Of a stretch of DNA of 64,000 bases, positions 40,801-53,424 are shown in pieces. Each line of letters starts with the position of its first letter. Within the stretch, counting starts at the first letter, position 1. Under the pieces are notes generated by a model that saw only the letters and a program-made list of their open reading frames with translations, was not told where the DNA came from and ran no database searches. The position numbers were made by a program, and so were the translations under genes. The stretch comes from Cladopsammia gracilis (lineage: Eukaryota; Cnidaria; Anthozoa; Scleractinia; Dendrophylliidae): NCBI GenBank assembly GCA_022457155.1, contig JAJGOT010000163.1, forward strand, positions 1,381,001-1,445,000. Reading direction: 5' to 3'.

Positions 40801-41957
40801 AATGCAACTTAGTTTAAAATTAAAGCCTCAAACTCCGGTACCTTTACATCCAATACGAATGAAATTATTCTTTGCTTTCATACAAAGAACTGTATTTAAT
40901 ATACCTTATGGTTTCCTCGCGGTGCTTAGTGATGCGAAATGTGATTACTATGCATTTCTGGCTGGAGACACTGGATAGCATATTAGAAGTCATTAGTGTG
41001 TATGAATGAAAAAAAAAGAACAAATCCAGAGTCCGACTACAAATATATTTTTTAAGTAACAAATGCTATGCATGTTTCTACGTTTGAGTTTAGAATGCAA
41101 CTTCATTGTGGGAGATTTTATCACGAGAAATTGTACAAATGAAGTGTTGAAATCTCTTCACTCTTGCACGATGAACCGACTTACATATTTCGTGTGCTTC
41201 ACATTGAAATTTTACTGATTCCCGCAGAGTTCATATGTGTCCAGAAAGCAATGATAGCTTCTTGAGTTAGCTTGAGTTAGTTATATTCTGATTATGTTTT
41301 GGTTGAAGGTTTTGTTTTGTTTTGTCTGAGTTCATGTACGTTTTATGTTGACTAAAGAGACAGTGAGCATTAGGCTAGGATCTCCACCATTTCAGCATGA
41401 CGGATTGTGATTAATTGATCATCAGAACGTTTTGACGCCATGTTGAGTTTGTAAAAGGCCCTCGAATATCCGACTCGAATATTCGGCTATCGAGGGTCCG
41501 TGTCACCGTTTTACATTGTTGAACCAAACATCCTAATAAACTTATGGTGTGTGAGCTAAGATGTTCTACATTAGCCATAAAACAGATAACTGGCCAAGTA
41601 TAGTCTTACACAAAAAGGATAATGGGTGCCTCTTTGGAGATAAAGACCAGAGAGAACTGACGAACGTTCGATTTCCAACCTTGCGATCGATTTCGCTCGC
41701 AAGTTTCTCTCGATGTTTGTTCGATACTTCAGCGTCAAGTCGACTGACGAGCCACCTGCAGATCGTAAAAAATTATCTACTGACGCGAACGACCAAGGCA
41801 GATCGGGAAATATGTCTAGAAAGGTAGCCCGGTTTCAGTCCAGTTTAGACAAAAACTCGCGAATTGGAACTACGCACCAAGAGGGTAAAGAACGTTACTT
41901 ACCTCTTGGTGAACTCTGCTCGCGATCGATCGAAAACCCCTGTCTGGTAACGGCCAT
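37831..41957. repeat. Segmental duplication copy B
   Basis: Direct-orientation partner of 19208-22767. It carries its own TTAA-flanked foldback element (39018-40666), which is absent from copy A. The internal segment 40698-41511 is inverted relative to copy A. No gene recognised. Confidence 0.9.
39018..40666. mobile_element. 1.65-kb TTAA-flanked foldback transposon
   Basis: Flanked by TTAA (39014-39017, 40667-40670). Copy A has a single TTAA here (near 21094), so the insertion is proven. The ends are GGTGGCTCGACTGGG and CCCAGTCGAGCCACC. Almost the whole element is one giant inverted repeat meeting near 39840, with CAAAACAATTTTGAAATG and its inverse about equally far from the centre. No ORF. 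Confidence 0.93.
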
Positions 41958-44380
41958 ACAATGGAGCACCGTTTTCTCCAAGAATTCTTGTGTTGCCAAA
42001 ATCCCAACCAAGTCTGGGAAATAAAATCGAATACGAATGAAATCGGATTCAAATGTTCGAAAACACTTCTTGAAACACGCTTCCTATAGAGAATGTGCTG
42101 AGCAGTGTCCAGTCCTTCCCGCTCATTTGATTTAGTCAAAAAATTAACACATTCCGTTCCGTCATTCTATTCAAGTGAAGCTTGAGTGGAACAAAAATAT
42201 TCTAACGAGAACGGTTTCAACGGTTACCGGAGAAAAAAAAAACGACACAATCTGCCATAAGATTAACGAGAGGCTAATTTATGAAACAAGATCTCTTGGA
42301 TATGTTGTTTAGTGCGATTTATAACCATAAGAACGATCCATCGGTTTTATTTTGAATGCAAACTGCCTTTTCAAGAAAAAATGCGAGGAATTTAGGTTTG
42401 ACGGTCATTTTATGTCCCCAAATTTAACTCCGCTGAAGTAAAAAGGACAAATGTTTGGTCGGACTGCAACACATTTATACTTTAAGGTGGCGGGGGATAC
42501 TTGGCCATGAATAAATTCATAACGCAAAATTTTGGCGGGGGTGTCACTTTTAAAAACGTTATATCGTGAAGGTTTGAAAGCCGATTTCGCTAAAATTTAA
42601 CAGAGATATTGGAGAATAATGGAAGTGCGTAAGGATTGTTTTTTATTGAAGTGATCGCGCTTTGCGGCAATGCTGTAAACCACTAAAGTTATCTTTTCTT
42701 AAAACGTGGTTTTGTGTCCAAGTTTTCTCCTCGAGAAGAACACAAAGCAAGTTGATTTCCCCATTCACTGATCCGTCAAAACGTCTATTGTGCCATATCT
42801 GACTCCGACTTTTTTGATTTCAACTTTAATTAAAAGTTATTAGCTTTTAAAGGAGTAAAATTGTCCATGTTAGAATTTGAAGCCTCATATCTTCCCTTTG
42901 AAAGCCTATTTAAAAATTTCGAGTCAGATATGACAATCTACAATACACCTAGTTTACCTCCTTGCAGTGTCAACTCATGAAATTCTCTATCCACGCTGAA
43001 TTCTTGGACACAAAATTGCTTGTTTTTACGCTTCCGAAGGCTTCCCGAGCAAACACGAATGCAAAAAATATAAATTTATGCTAATTTTAATCCACGCGCT
43101 ATTGTCAACACTTCATGCGAAAAGAACAATGCGTTAAAAAATAGTGTATTTTACCAGACAGCGCTTTGCACGTGCAATTATTGATGCAGAAGCATTACAG
43201 AGCCTGTTCGTGAATATTTTGTGCATTTTCGGTATCAGCCGTCGCACTTCGTGCATACTCTTTTCATAACTGCATACTGATGAGCGGAACCTGTCCCCCG
43301 CGACCTTTAGGATATATAGAGCGCGTTTTCTGTATAGTACATCAAGGGCCAAATTTGCCTTTTTGTCCTCCTCAGAGCCAGCAGCCCTAACTAGTCTGCA
43401 GCCACTGAAAAGAAGAAAACATCTATGTTTAAACATTCTTATACTTAAGACGGATATGGTTAAGAGGTCCATCCAATAGGAGAATCTTTGCTGACGTCAT
43501 TGTCTACATTTCGCTTCATTAGCATACGAATCTGCGTAGAGAAGGCATAATGCTAAATACGAATTGACTTCAAAAGGTGAAAGAGCTTGTTAAACTTAGT
43601 GATCTATGCAATTTTCAGCTTTTTTCATGCAATATTTAAGGAAATATCTGCTATCAAAAACTGCAAAATTGTTGCATGGCAAAAGCGTTAATGAGTCATA
43701 CATTCTTTGTGAAATTTTGAGTTTTTAATACAGCATTGCATGAAGTGTATCTAGTATATCGGGCTCAAATTTTCAGAGAAAGCTAATTTTGTTATGCCCT
43801 TTCAATATTCAGAGTTGATTTTCTTATTTAGTAGGTTAGAGAACGAGGCGCATATGCTAATGATGCAAAAGTGGTAAACAAAGATTCCTCTATAGAGGTA
43901 GGGATTGTATTAGACTGCGAGCAGTCTCTTATTTTTTTTTAAATCAGTCGAGCGTGATAGATCCGAGAATGGTGTGACATACGAGCTGCAAGCGGCAAAG
44001 CCTTCTCGTTTTTTCAGCAATTTGCATAATTACAAATGTACGCTCTCGCGCGTGGCACTGAGGAGAAAATGGTGACAGCTCGCGGTCCAGGATTGTATGA
44101 ATTTTCATATCATATGAGCGCTATATACTTTGGAACAGGCTTGAAAATGAAATGAGAAAGAACAGTTTATTGGACAATGTTAAACGATCAATTAAAAAAA
44201 TTTCCTCTGAATTTTATACATCTTAATCTATTAGTATTAACCAGGTAATTTTTTTTTAATTTTTTGTATCATACACCTGTAGTTTTTTTTAACGATTCTA
44301 ATTCTTAAATAAGTTTTAGTTTTTATTTCAGACACGACCACATCAGCTATGCTTTAATTTTATCGTGTATAAATGAATGC
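41958..44380. other. Intergenic, no gene recognised
   Basis: Contains a TTAAGGTGGCGGGGG start near 42483 that resembles the end of a TTAA-type element with no matching right end. A partial copy of the 'gagccagca' repeat family lies at 43345-43405. Remaining ORFs look like chance. Confidence 0.55.
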
Positions 44381-44381
<1 letters not shown>

Positions 44382-44424
<43 letters not shown>

Positions 44425-44446
44425 CATTATTATTATTATTATTACT
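44382..44446. repeat. (ATT)n microsatellite
   Basis: About 20 copies of TTA with two interruptions (ATC, ACT). Confidence 0.95.
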
Positions 44447-44809
44447 ATCATACGAAATTGGACTCAGCTGACTGATGGAATCGTAATAGTCAAAGGTGGC
44501 GGTATCAGAAGCAGCCAATCAGAGCGCAGTTACGTTTGGACATTCCATTCTGATGAAGTCACTTCTGGTTGGGGGTTCAGGTGGGTATGATGCACTTCCG
44601 GTTTGGGACACTACCGATCATGTGTGATGACATCACATCCGGCCACGTAAGTGTGACGTCTTAGGGGTCACTTTTTTTCATCCCACAAGGATGAGAGATT
44701 GTCTGTGAATTAAAGATGGTCGATTCCAAGTGTTTTTCAGGGTTGAGGAGGGTGAAATACCTTCCGGTATCAACAACAGCCAATCAGAGCGCAGTTTGGG
44801 CATTCTGAT

Positions 44810-46340
44810 GAGAAGGGTCGTCGTCGTACACGGCGAAATCTGTTTTAACGTTAATAGTTGTAAAATCTTTTTTAACAAACGAAGGATCGTATTTTTTCAA
44901 ACGATGTAAGATCGTCGTCGAACATGTATTGCTGTTACGTTAATAGTTCAGATCGTTGTAAAAATAATTGTTGTGAAATCGTTTTTTGCAACCGAAAGAT
45001 CGTTGTTGAACACGGATCAGTGTTACGTTACTAGCTTCCAGAATTACATTGCTGGAACACAGAGCTGGATCGTCGTCGAAAACGCATCCCTGTTCCGTTG
45101 ATAGTTGTAAAATCTTTTTTGTCCAAGCGCTAGATCGTCGTCGAATACGTATAGCTATTACGTTTATAGTTGCAAAATATCCACGATGGTCAGAATTACG
45201 TTTTTTCCTCCCACATAGGTCACAGACACGTGAAGAATTTTCCAAATGGCACGAAACTTGTCAGGATTGTTGATTGAGAGATTCTACATTTTTTTGGTGG
45301 CAGTTTGACAGTCTTGATGGACATTGTGACGTCACAAAGAGTTTTCAAATTTGGTGCCAAAATTTAGAATGAAGAAAATCGTCGGGAAAACCACATAGAG
45401 GTGTTCTGTGATCAGATTGAAGCTTTCCAGTGAAAACCCCGTTAAAATCCATTAAAATGGGACAAAGTTACAAGCTATTTTGTGACTGACAGTAAAAGAA
45501 GGAATTTAAAGAATTTAATTGTTTTAATACCGTATATGGTAAAACTTTAGGGAGGTTTACAGTTCAAGACAATACATGGAAGTTAAAAGAAAAATAGCGG
45601 ATAACACGCTGGAGAAAATTTGTAGTTTTGTTAATTTGAAACTCTATAGGTATTTTCGCTTGTGACGTCATCAACACGTAAATATGACGTCAACATGGTA
45701 TGAAATGACGTAACATGCAACCTGACACCGCATGTCCCAAATTTAAAAAAACTACAAATTTGTTTTTATGCATGGTTCGCTTAGTTTCCTTACTGTTTCG
45801 TTTAATAAGCTGGAGTTTAAATACCCCTAAAGTTTGACCATATATGGTTAATTCCACACTTTTAGCGGGAAATTTGAATTTCTTTAATTTAACGGATTTA
45901 AGTGGGGTTTTCACCAGAAAACTCCGTTTTTTTATAGATTTTATTTATTAAGTTATTTAAGTCAAATACTTAATTCCAAATTTTAGCGCCATGTTTTAAC
46001 GTCACTTATGACATCATGCTGTCAATCAAAAGTATAAAACTACCATCAATACATGTGGACTATCTTTTAGTATCTTCCCGCCAAGTTTCATCTCATTCGG
46101 AATATTTCATAATCAGCTATGTGTCTCTAATGAGCCATGTGGGAGGTAAAACACCCATTTCTGACCATCGTGCTCTTTTTTGAGGACGACAGATAGCAGC
46201 GCGTCGTCGAACACAGATAAGTGTGACGTTAACAGTTGCCAAATCTTTCTTTGCGACCGAAAGATCGTCGTTGAACACGGATCAGTGTTACGTTACTGGC
46301 TACCAAATTACAGAATGATATTGTTGGAACCGTTGATTTT
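44810..46340. repeat. Diverged tandem repeats with 'gatcgtcgtcgaa' core
   Basis: GATCGTCGTCGAACAC-like, TGTTACGTTAATAGTTG and AAAATCTTTTTTG blocks recur about every 80-110 bp at 44815-45190, and again at 46190-46330. A copy-free spacer of about 1 kb lies between them. No coding frame is maintained. Confidence 0.7.
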
Positions 46341-46469
46341 TTTAAATTTTATTTCCCATTTTTATGAACAGCGACAATGGTTGTCACTTGTAATAGTAAA
46401 ATATGAAGCTCCTTTCTCCGCTTTGCCAAGGGTCCGTCGCTGCAATTAATCTTTAAATTGGCACAAGTG

Positions 46470-48470
46470 TTCGGGAAAGATGGCTGACCAGTGCAGATCG
46501 AGGACACAAGTGTTTGGATCCGCTGTCCAGTCTGGATCGCGGACCGTGTGTTAAGGAAGGCCGCTGGCCAGTTACCTTGCTGGCTCGTTTCCAAATTGAA
46601 GATGAAGTAGTATATCAGGGGCCGAAATTAGCCTTTTTACCTCCTCCGAGCCAGCAACCCTAACTAGTCAGCAGTCACTACCATACTAAGTTGAGCTCAG
46701 CTGATTGACTAGAATCGCGGGCCAAGTGTTTCGGGAAGATGGCTGACCAGTGAGGATCACGGGTAGAAGTGTTTAGAACCGCTGTCCAGTCTGGATCGCG
46801 GGCCGAGTGTAAAGGTAGGCCGCTGGCCAGTTACTGGCTAGAATCGCGGGCTCAAGTGTTTGGGGAAGTCACTACCATACTAAGTTGAGCTCAGCTGACT
46901 GACTAGAATCGCGGGCACAAGTGTTTGGGAAGATGGCTGACCAGTGAGGATCGCGGGCACAAGTGTTTGGAACCGCTGTCCAGTCTGGATCGCGGGCCCA
47001 GTGAAAAGGTAGGCCGCTGGCCAGTTACCTCGCTGGCTCGTGTCCAAATTAAAGACAACGACCAAGTATGGATAGAAAATCAAAGAAAGTAGACAAATTG
47101 GACCAAATTTTATTGTCTTGTTTTTAAATCATTAGTTAGAAAAAAATCATGTAGTTATGGTGACACCTTACACTTAATCAGCTTATTTAAATATCATCAT
47201 GGTCATTGTTGTCGTGGCGTAACGGCACAGCCTCTTCACACAAGAGTATCACCCTTACTTGTCTTGAGTAGAACAAAATTCTTGAATGGTGACTCCTGCC
47301 TCTGCCAATACCTGAGTCGCAACGACCTTCCACCTCATTCACTGCTGTTTTACACGCAAGGGGCTGATAAAATTTCCAGTTTGCTGATACACTTGTTCAT
47401 TTGGCAAGGCCAATTGACAGCCATAGATCTGTGTAGATCTCTTTTATAGAAGTCAGATAGACTTTGACCATTAGATGGTTGGAAACGCCGAAATTATTTG
47501 ACTTTTTGTCACATCAATAATAACAGTAACAGAGTAACAAGCGTCTTGGGAAATTCCGTGAACCCCAACTTGTTTTGTAAACCTTTTCTGTTTGACTTCT
47601 CTGTTCCTTTTGGACCTGTGCGGGAATCTTTTGTCTGGTCTGTCCATTGTCTCTTTGATCAATGCATAAACGTAATGTATTTCGTTGCTGATGAAATAAC
47701 TCTTCCCAGTCCATTGCGTTGGAAGCATGTGCCTTTTAATATGCTGCATGACACGCTCCATGGTGTTTGCATTCCCCCTAATAAAATGATTAATACTAGG
47801 GGTACATCTTTCACTGTGGCACTGACGTAAGGCATCCTCATCTTCCTCCATCTTGAAAATTGTGAAGTCCTGGTTCTGCAGCAGCTGCTTATCACACCTA
47901 AAATGTGCGACGTCATCTCGACGTGGCAGATGGCGATTGGCTAATCGACCCAAATCAGATTGTGATTGGTCAGTCCAATTAAGCCGGTGGTCAAGGATGA
48001 AATATTCAGCCAATAAAAAGCGCTCTACCTTAACACTCGAGCCCGCGATCCTGACTGGCCAGCAATGTTCTTCTGAAACACTTGAGCCCGCGATTCTTGT
48101 CAGTCAGCTAAGATCAACTCCTCATGGGAGTGACTGCTGACTAGTTAGTGTTGCTGGCTCGGAGGAGGTAAAAAGGCTAATTTGGCCCCTAATATACTAC
48201 TTCGTCTTCCATTTGGACACGAGCCAACCAGCGAGGTAACTGGCCAGCGGCCTTCCTTGACACTTGGCCCGCGATCCAGACTGGATAGCGGATCCAAACA
48301 CTTGTGCCCGCGATCCTCACTGGTCAGCCATCTTCCCAAACACTTGTGCCCGCGATTCTAGTCAGTCAGCTGAGCTCAACTTAGTATGGTAGTGACTGCT
48401 GACTAGTTAGGGTTGCTGGCTCGGAGGAGGTAAAAAGGCTAATTTGGTCCCTAATATACTAAGGATGCCT
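46470..48470. mobile_element. Inverted-repeat bounded unit carrying a nuclease-like ORF
   Basis: Repeats including CTAACTAGTCAGCAGTCACT, GTTGAGCTCAGCTGACTGAC and AGTGTTTGGGAAGATGGCTG at 46470-47060 are present inverted at 48040-48465, bracketing the ORF at 47471-48013. A further copy of the GCTGGCTCGGAGGAGGTAAA part lies at 51405-51435. It could be a composite transposon or simply clustered repeats. No transposase seen and target duplications not determined. Confidence 0.5.
47471..48013 (-). CDS. 180-aa protein, possible RNase-toxin-fold C-terminal domain
   Basis: An intact 180-codon ORF. Its last about 100 residues contain HIKRH, then KSYF, then VGVHG, a Cys, a VTVI strand and SAFPT at the end. 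That order of His/Arg, Ser and terminal Thr residues recalls the RNase-A-like nuclease domains of bacterial contact-dependent inhibition toxins, which also occur in animal genomes. The first 80 residues are charged and not recognised. The start is uncertain and upstream exons are possible. The family call is by motif pattern only. It lies between large inverted repeats. Confidence 0.4.
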   Translation of the reverse strand: MAEYFILDHRLNWTDQSQSDLGRLANRHLPRRDDVAHFRCDKQLLQNQDFTIFKMEEDEDALRQCHSERCTPSINHFIRGNANTMERVMQHIKRHMLPTQWTGKSYFISNEIHYVYALIKETMDRPDKRFPHRSKRNREVKQKRFTKQVGVHGISQDACYSVTVIIDVTKSQIISAFPTI

Positions 48471-48964
48471 TACGTCAGTAGAACTCAAATCTGCAAAAGA
48501 CTGCAAACGATAATGCTGTAAACGATACGTAGGATCTAAGAAAGACCTAATCAGCCAAAAAAAAAAATGAACAAAGATAACCAACAAACTGCAAGGCTGA
48601 TGATCTGACTACGTAAAAATGTAGACTTTGCGTGACCACCGATAAAGCAGAAACCGATAAAGCAGGGTAGCAACCGCGGACAGCTGTTTCGCCCAGTTGG
48701 GGCTCGTCAGCGCGGTGTAGCTTTTGGCAAACTTGTAGTCGTTCTTAGTAGTAAGAGGCCTCGGTATAGGAAGTAGCCAATCTGGAGGCAGCATTGTAAT
48801 GACCTCATATGATTGACAGATCACGTGGGATGACGTCAAATGATTGACAGGTCCCTATTTGATTGACATATGATAGGTAATGTCACTTCCGGTGCCTGAG
48901 CCCGCGATCCAAAAAAAGGTCATTTCCGGTCAGCGGTATCCCGCTCTCCCCAGGCTCCACCTGA

Positions 48965-49035
48965 GACGTCATGTAAGCGTCACGAAGTGTCCTCTGTCCG
49001 AGACGTCATGGAAGCGTCACGAAGTGTCCCCTCCC
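48965..49035. repeat. Two tandem copies of a 35-bp unit
   Basis: GAGACGTCATG(T/G)AAGCGTCA followed by CGAAGTGTCC is repeated twice. Confidence 0.9.
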
Positions 49036-49202
49036 TTCCCCCATAAAAACGGCCTCAAGACCTCGCGCGTCCTCGATGCCATGCGTTGTGTGGGATCTTC
49101 GCCATGAGATCGTTAATCGATCCCACAGGGGTAAGAGATAGCATTGGAATAAAAGCGGGTCAATTTTACAAAGGAATTTATAGCGCTGTTGGGAGAGATC
49201 CC

Positions 49203-49515
49203 TAAGATCTGCTTCAACAAGCGATTTTATGATCGCTTAAGCAGACTTCAAAACAAGGAAACCCCTAGCCGTTTGTCTATAGTGGGTTCAATTTGTGGGT
49301 ATTTTTTAGATGAATTTATGCTGATGTTTTTGCTTTTTTCAGACAAAAAGAGAGAAGAAGAAGGGAATTAAGAAAAGGAAAAGTTAGACTTTTGGGGAGT
49401 TATTTTTTCAGTCCTGAATTTTCAGTACTATGATCTACTGAACCGGACAGTGTATTATCGGTTCAGTAGACCAAGGTCCACTTAACCGGGCGGTGTATGA
49501 TCGGTTAAGCGGACC
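49203..49515. repeat. Three similar stem-loops
   Basis: Hairpins with related design: AAGCGAT/ATCGCTT (about 49219-49238, within TGCTT/AAGCA), TCTACTGAACCG/CGGTTCAGTAGA (about 49433-49469) and CACTTAACCG/CGGTTAAG (about 49478-49509). The last two share a 13-nt loop ending TGTATNAT. No gene recognised around them. Confidence 0.6.
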
Positions 49516-49732
49516 TAAAAAACTCCCTAGCTGTTTTGGCTAGTGTTAGGTAATCCCTACTTTACTGTTTCTACCCCTCAGGGATGGGTGGTTGAGGGAA
49601 TCTGGGGCCGAGCGTTCCTTTATTTGGAAGTTCAAGTTCAAGTTCAAGTTCATTTTATTCACACTCATTCAATTACAATATACCAACATTAAGGAAATTA
49701 AAAAAAGTAAGAACAGAGCTTACTAGACATTG

Positions 49733-49922
49733 AATAGGCCATTTGCACGATGACGTCATTTGACTACTACTACCAGAATCCTTCAGTTTTTAGTTTTGTA
49801 ATGCAAATTAGGGCTATTGTTATTTAAACCGCACTGGGATTACAAAATTTAAATAAGAAAGGAAAAACGAAATGAATTCTGGTAGTAGTAGTAAAATGAC
49901 GTCATCGTGCAAATGGCCTATT
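49733..49922. mobile_element. MITE in the retrotransposon 3' UTR
   Basis: Ends AATAGGCCATTTGCACGATG and its inverse (ending GCAAATGGCCTATT). Arms are about 45 bp including GTAGTAGTAG/CTACTACTAC. It interrupts the 3' UTR of the non-LTR element, so it is younger. Confidence 0.88.
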
Positions 49923-50100
49923 AAACATAACAAAAGAAGAGTGTGTAGTAGCCAAAGGAGCCAAGCTTTCGAGTTGGCTACTACCACAGAGCAGTTGCAA
50001 GTGGGGGGAGATTATACAGTACTTTTAGTAACTAGTTGTTATAATAACTATTTAAATTAAATAATTAAATAAATAGAACTAAATAATAAATTAGAGTTGT

Positions 50101-51060
50101 TTAACATGCTTGATTGTCAAATAGAAAGAGTTTGTATTCTTTTTTAAAACTATTAAAAGGGAGACACTTAATTTTCATCAGTATTGTTTCCCAAATCTGT
50201 GATGCCACTACGCTAAACCTTGCTAGGCCATAATTAGTTCTGGAAAACGGTCTATACAGGTTTAGATTAGTGGCATATCTTGTATTATAATTATGAACAG
50301 CCGAAACCGGTTGAGTTAAATCATAGAGAACACGAGGTGTATCGTTTTTTTGATATTGTATTTTATGCACAAGAGTGCCAATTTTTAATTTAAAAATATT
50401 ATTTAACTTTAAGATTTCTAATAGTGTAAAGTATATTGTGGGACTTTCACTTTTGTTTGCAAAGAAGATGCAGCGAATACAGTTATTTTGATTAATTTTA
50501 ATTTTATTTAATTTAGTTTGGTATGCGGTACCCCAGCTCATTAATCCATACGTTAGATACGGGTATATAAGAGTATAGGACAGTTGTTTGAGTGTACTCA
50601 TAGGCACATAACACCTAAGCTTAAATAAAATTCCAATGTTTTTTGATATTTTGTTGTTAATGTGCTGGAGCTGAGCATCCCATTTTACATATTCATCAAT
50701 AAAGACACCCAAGTATTTAATCTGAGACTTTTGCTCTATATTGCAGACTGTAATTCTAATATTTGTTTTCTTCTTAGGTGAAGTAATTATCATGTAATTA
50801 GTCTTCTTGAAGTTAATGGACAACATATTTGCTGCACAAAATTTTAAGACCTTTCCAAGTTCTTGATTGATAACTAATTGTAATTGTTCAGGGTCTTTTG
50901 AAGAATAAAACATATTTGTATCATCTGCAAAAATCCTAAAAGTTAGTTTCTTTGAAGACCTAGGCAAATCGTTGATATATAGTAGAAATAGCAGTGGACC
51001 TAGTGTGGAGCCTTGAGGTACACCACATGTGATGGTTTTCAGGCTAGATTCTGACATCAT
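50101..51060 (-). pseudogene. Reverse transcriptase, C-terminal part
   Basis: Starts inside the RT fingers/palm with GVPQGSTLGPLLFLLYINDL (motif B region). The catalytic FADD box (FADDTNMF) follows, and then the thumb and a C-terminal region with YLGVFID and YLTYGLMSWG. The ORF is open to its natural end (LFDNQAC), but the endonuclease and the first RT motifs are missing, so it cannot be functional. The first Met is a product of the truncation. Confidence 0.9.
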
Positions 51061-51065
51061 TCTGA

Positions 51066-52520
51066 CATCATGGAGGGGGTGTATAAAAGCATGATGCGAG
51101 GGTTGACATCCCTTTTTTACATGGTGGACGTTCTGCTGGACTTATGTCGGTTAATTTTTTTCTCTTTTTCACAGAAGAAGCAAAACTATGTGAACGAGCG
51201 ACGATCATTCGGATGATGAATTAAATGCAATAATGTATGAGTTTGAACAACAGAGTGCCGCTGGTCTTAGCTTTCAACTCACCCCTCACGTGGACCGTCG
51301 CGCGCGCAAATTTGGCATACATCGCCGCGTCTTCACCATCCGTCTAGTGCAGAGTGGGGGTAATCTGGGCGCACTACCTCATGTGAGTGACTGCTGACTA
51401 GTTAGTGTTGCTGGCTCGGAGGAGGTAAAAAGGCTAATTTGGCCCCTGATATAACTGACCAATGCCATTTATATGGCGTCAAAGTTTTCTATATTGAGAC
51501 TAGTTACACTTGCTGGCTTTAAGGAGGATAAAAGAAAGGCTAATTACGCCCCTGGCACTGATGTACTACTGGTTTGTTCAACTTTTTATGAGGCGCGACT
51601 GGTGACCAGTGAAAACCAAGACGCAACTAATCCTGCTTTACTTGGATAGTCAGTTCTTTACTGAGCTGTTATCTGTCGAGTATAATTTTAAAAGTTGAGC
51701 TTAGCTGGTTAATGCTCGGTAATTTACGGAAATTTTCGTAAAACTACCGAAAATGTAAAAATCAATCAATCAATCATCGTCAAATCAATCATCGGAAATT
51801 TTCGAAACATCTGGGTAAATTGTCGAAAGTCTTAGACAAACTTCGCAAAAATTAAAAAAAAATTAATCAAAACAGTCAATAACATCGTAGCATATTCGAA
51901 AATGTTCGGAAAATTGGTCTAAAACTGCGGAAGACCTTCAATGGTACCGAAGTTATTAAGGCATGCGGTAAAGTAGTTGTGGAATGCTTTCTCGTGCTAT
52001 ACATTAAATATCCGACTCGAGAGTTGATTTTTCTCGAAACCATTGCATAACTAGAATGAATTTAGTAATTGTTTTTTTTTATATACAGTATTTTAAAACT
52101 TTGTTATACTCACCTACAGGTAGATCATGGCTAACAAAAGTATTAAGGGCCGATAAAACATGAAAAAACGATGTTACTGTAATTAAAAACTACAATGGTA
52201 CTACCTACAGATCCATCACTGGTCTCAACGAAATCTACGAGCTTACCTAAATCGGACAACGAGGATCAATTCAAATCCACATCACATTTGCTGTTTGAAA
52301 TGGAAATAACGCGCGTGCCTTCTTTTGGCTCGAATATTTCAAAAGGAAAAAAAAAGTTTTTTTCTCCACTTTTGAGTGAGTCGAACCATTAGTTTGAAAA
52401 TACCTTCTTCGCGTGTTGCAATCGCCAAAATATACACAGAAAAACAGAGTTTTTGAGAGTTTTTATTTCATATTCATCAGTTTTAACAGCCATGAATGTC
52501 GCCTTTAGTCAGCCAAGTTT
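51066..52520. other. Intergenic, no gene seen
   Basis: Contains a copy of the GCTGGCTCGGAGGAGG repeat (51380-51460) and AT-rich sequence with GGAAATTTTCG motifs (51720-51950). Confidence 0.5.
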
Positions 52521-53424
52521 GATAAACCGATACGGCCATTGCAGTTGCACAGCACACCACACAAACGGAGGATGGTAAGCCTGTGGTGCGAGGCTGGTAT
52601 AATAAACCGATACGGCCATTGCAGTTGCATAGCACACCACACAAACAGAGGATGGTAAGCCTGTGGTGCGAGGCTAGTTTACTAAACCGATACGGCCATT
52701 GCAGTTGCACAGCACACCACCTCAAGCAAGTTAAGGCATGGTTTACCTGCTTATTTGGCATAGTGTCAGTTGAAAAGGAAGTCGTCGTTCAATGTTCATA
52801 ATAATTTGCAAGCAATATTGTTTCAGTGGCCCTAATAATATGAAACATTCGTGACGTTCGAATATCAGTCACGTGACCTGTTATTGAACGTTAACGGTTA
52901 AAATCTTCAGGGTAAAATGGGGAACGTTAAATCAAATCAAATTAAAACTTTTTGAGCAACAATTCTTTTGCATCATAGGTGCTGGTCATGGAATAGCCTT
53001 GTGCGCATGTCCAAGTTTAATAACAATCACGCAATTAGGGTAAATAGGTCACGTGACTTTAGAAATAGCTTAATAACTTTTAATACAAATTACAGATACC
53101 ACCTTACAAGGAAGAATAACAATGCTGATACCCTACTGGACAATTTAGTAGCACATATTTTTAAAATGATATTGCAGAACCTTTCCGGCATTTTAGAAAA
53201 CGCATTTTGTGACGTCACGTACAGCGCATTGTCACGTGATGCTAACTTACACTCTCATATGATTAACCAAGTCAGATGTAAATCCTACTATTAGCATCCA
53301 ACTTTGAAGTTCATTGTATTGATCAATAATAAAGGATCTCTAAATTCGTCGCGGGGGGTCGTTTGAAACGCCTTAGTCATGCCTTAACTTGCTTGAGACA
53401 CAAACAGAGGATGGTAAGCCTGTG
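52521..53424. repeat. 80-bp tandem repeat array, split by an insertion
   Basis: Units start at 52521, 52601 and 52681 (ATAAACCGATACGGCCATTG...). The third unit is broken at 52720 and resumes at 53398 (ACACAAACAGAGGATGG). The first two units differ by a few bases. Confidence 0.93.
52721..53397. mobile_element. 677-bp inverted-repeat element inserted in the array
   Basis: Terminal repeats CTCAAGCAAGTTAAGGCATG at 52721-52740 and inverted at 53378-53397. Comparison with the intact array units shows a 2-bp duplication (AC). No transposase ORF. Confidence 0.9.

Larger units (their letters stand above)
49628..51065 (-). mobile_element. 5'-truncated non-LTR retrotransposon
   Basis: The 319-codon reverse transcriptase remnant at 50101-51060 is followed by a 3' UTR ending near 49628 in a microsatellite-like tail (GAACTTGAACTTGAACTT on the minus strand). 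This is typical of CR1/L2/Jockey-like families. The 5' end is cut near 51065 at a doubled TTCTGACATCA. Confidence 0.85.

Noticed and set aside
41561..42139. Overlapping ORFs at the end of copy B
   Set aside because: Not preserved in copy A and no protein features.
52483..53424. CRISPR-like array
   Set aside because: 80-bp units are contiguous, without unique spacers, in a eukaryotic context.
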